From: Serratia liquefaciens
Lineage (GTDB): Bacteria; Pseudomonadota; Gammaproteobacteria; Enterobacterales; Enterobacteriaceae
Assembly (NCBI GenBank): GCA_012719855.1
Contig: JAAXZN010000003.1
Span: 124,001 to 188,000, forward strand
DNA: 64,000 bases
Direction of reading: 5' to 3'
Shown: in pieces, positions 63,011-64,000 of the stretch
How positions within the stretch are numbered: position 1 is the first letter of the stretch
How the letters are laid out: the number at the start of each line of letters is the position of its first letter
Translations under genes and position numbers: made by a program
Notes under the pieces: generated by a model
Database searches by the model: none
Told to the model about the DNA's origin: nothing
What the model saw: only the letters and a program-made list of their open reading frames with translations

Positions 63011-64000
63011 ATGAAAGCAGCCGTAGTGACTAAAAACCACAGTGTCGATATTCAGGATAAACAGCTTCGCCCACTGAAATACGGTGAGGCGGCGCTGAAA
63101 ATGGAGTGTTGCGGCGTTTGCCATACCGATCTTCACGTCAAAAATGGCGATTTTGGCGAAGTGCCTGGTATCACCCTGGGGCATGAAGGGATTGGGGTCG
63201 TCACCGCCGTAGGTGAAGGTGTCACCTCGTTGAAAGTCGGGGATCGTACCAGCGTCGCCTGGTTCTATCAGGGATGTGGCCACTGTGAATATTGCGTCAA
63301 TGGTAACGAAACGCTGTGCCGCTCGGTGAAAAATGCCGGTTACAGCGTTGACGGCGGCATGGCGGAAGAGTGCATCGTAGTAGCGGATTATGCGGTCAAA
63401 GTGCCGGATGGTCTGGACTCCTTTGCAGCCAGCAGCATTACCTGTGCCGGCGTCACTACCTATAAGGCGGTGAAAATTTCCGACATCAAACCGGGACAGT
63501 GGATCGCGATTTACGGCCTGGGCGGTTTGGGGAATCTGGCATTGCAGTATGCCAAGAACGTGTTCAACGCCAAAGTGATCGCCATTGACGTCAATCAGGG
63601 CCAGTTGGATTTCGCCAAAGAAATTGGCGCCGATCTGGTCATCAACTCCAAAACTGAAAACGCCGAAGAAATCATTCAGCAAAAAGTCGGTGGCGCGCAT
63701 GCTGCCGTGGTCACCGCAGTGGCGCGTTCAGCCTTTAATTCCGCGGTCAATGCGGTTCGCGCAGGGGGCAAAGTGGTCGCCGTGGGGCTACCGCCAGAGA
63801 GTATGGACCTGAGCATTCCGCGCCTGGTGCTGGACGGTATTCAGGTTGTGGGATCGCTGGTAGGGACTAGGGAAGACCTTAAAGAAGCTTTCCAGTTTGC
63901 CGCCGAAGGCAAAGTGACGCCGAAAGTGACCAAGCGTCCGTTGGGCGACATCAACGCGATCTTCGAAGAGATGAAGTCGGGCACTATTCGTGGCCGCATG
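63011..64000 (+). CDS. adhP: alcohol dehydrogenase AdhP, 3' end outside the window
   Basis: A zinc-dependent, propanol-preferring alcohol dehydrogenase. It covers 330 codons to the window edge, only about six residues short of the E. coli protein. It has the catalytic zinc site CCGVCHTD and GHEGIGVV, the structural zinc cysteines CGHCEYC...C (about residues 93-107) and the NAD-binding [20 protein letters not shown] lies upstream of the ATG. It interconverts short-chain alcohols and aldehydes with NAD. Confidence 0.95.
   Translation, partial: MKAAVVTKNHSVDIQDKQLRPLKYGEAALKMECCGVCHTDLHVKNGDFGEVPGITLGHEGIGVVTAVGEGVTSLKVGDRTSVAWFYQGCGHCEYCVNGNETLCRSVKNAGYSVDGGMAEECIVVADYAVKVPDGLDSFAASSITCAGVTTYKAVKISDIKPGQWIAIYGLGGLGNLALQYAKNVFNAKVIAIDVNQGQLDFAKEIGADLVINSKTENAEEIIQQKVGGAHAAVVTAVARSAFNSAVNAVRAGGKVVAVGLPPESMDLSIPRLVLDGIQVVGSLVGTREDLKEAFQFAAEGKVTPKVTKRPLGDINAIFEEMKSGTIRGRM

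Overview
The window looks like a stretch of a Serratia-type enterobacterial chromosome. It carries OsmB, AcrZ, HcxA (YbdH), YqhA and AdhP orthologues close to the E. coli proteins, together with a serralysin-type secreted metalloprotease, which is a Serratia hallmark. Genus is inferred from protein recall only. No rRNA, tRNA, CRISPR array, integrase or insertion sequence was recognised.

Layout. 1-5.3 kb: end of a small membrane-protein gene, an adjacent pair of extra class B penicillin-binding proteins (PBP2-like and PBP3-like) behind a strong CRP-like site, then osmB and acrZ (acrZ also behind a CRP-like site). 5.3-10.7 kb: one minus-strand operon of a MmgE/PrpD protein, an NtaA/DmoA-type flavin monooxygenase and a complete polar-amino-acid-type ABC importer. 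A LysR gene remnant lies beside it. 11-17.7 kb: an arylformamidase-like hydrolase, an EmrB/QacA-type MFS exporter, a VOC protein, an LVIVD-repeat protein paired with an orphan sugar-type binding protein, and hcxA.

17.7-32.2 kb: the most unusual part. Nine minus-strand genes are tightly spaced (gaps from -20 to +78 bp) and look like one operon. Six of them (473-716 aa) appear to be diverged paralogues that I cannot assign to a known family. They share an aromatic/Pro motif, an Asp-Gly-x-Pro-like turn and a GGYLxF-like segment, and end in beta-rich modules. With them travel a protein with a Hint (hedgehog/intein) domain, a protein with a DxDD motif and QW-like repeats of terpene-cyclase type, and a degenerate Nudix-like protein. 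I consider this the best candidate for an undescribed system.

32.7-36.8 kb: a ribbon-helix-helix regulator, a spermidine-synthase-like protein, a FabZ-like dehydratase behind a 22-bp perfect palindrome, yqhA and serralysin. 37-40.7 kb: a TonB-dependent heme-type receptor and a HmuT-like binding protein (no permease or ATPase here), then a SelT/SelW-like protein. 40.7-45.7 kb: an AcoR/DhaR-type sigma-54 activator divergent from a Gfo/Idh dehydrogenase, a sugar isomerase and a periplasmic binding protein, with a near-perfect sigma-54 promoter and tandem palindromes between them. 45.7-50.2 kb: an AraC regulator and two fused ABC exporter/importer proteins resembling YbtP/YbtQ. 50.2-52.5 kb: an MFS transporter and divergent LysR. 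52.6-57.2 kb: a dimethylarginine dimethylaminohydrolase, a binding protein and two permeases (no ATPase), an Lrp regulator and an AstE/aspartoacylase-like deacylase: a likely methylated-arginine or related amino acid scavenging locus. 57.2-62.4 kb: a Ugp-like ABC importer with a metallophosphoesterase and a candidate Pho box. The window ends inside adhP.
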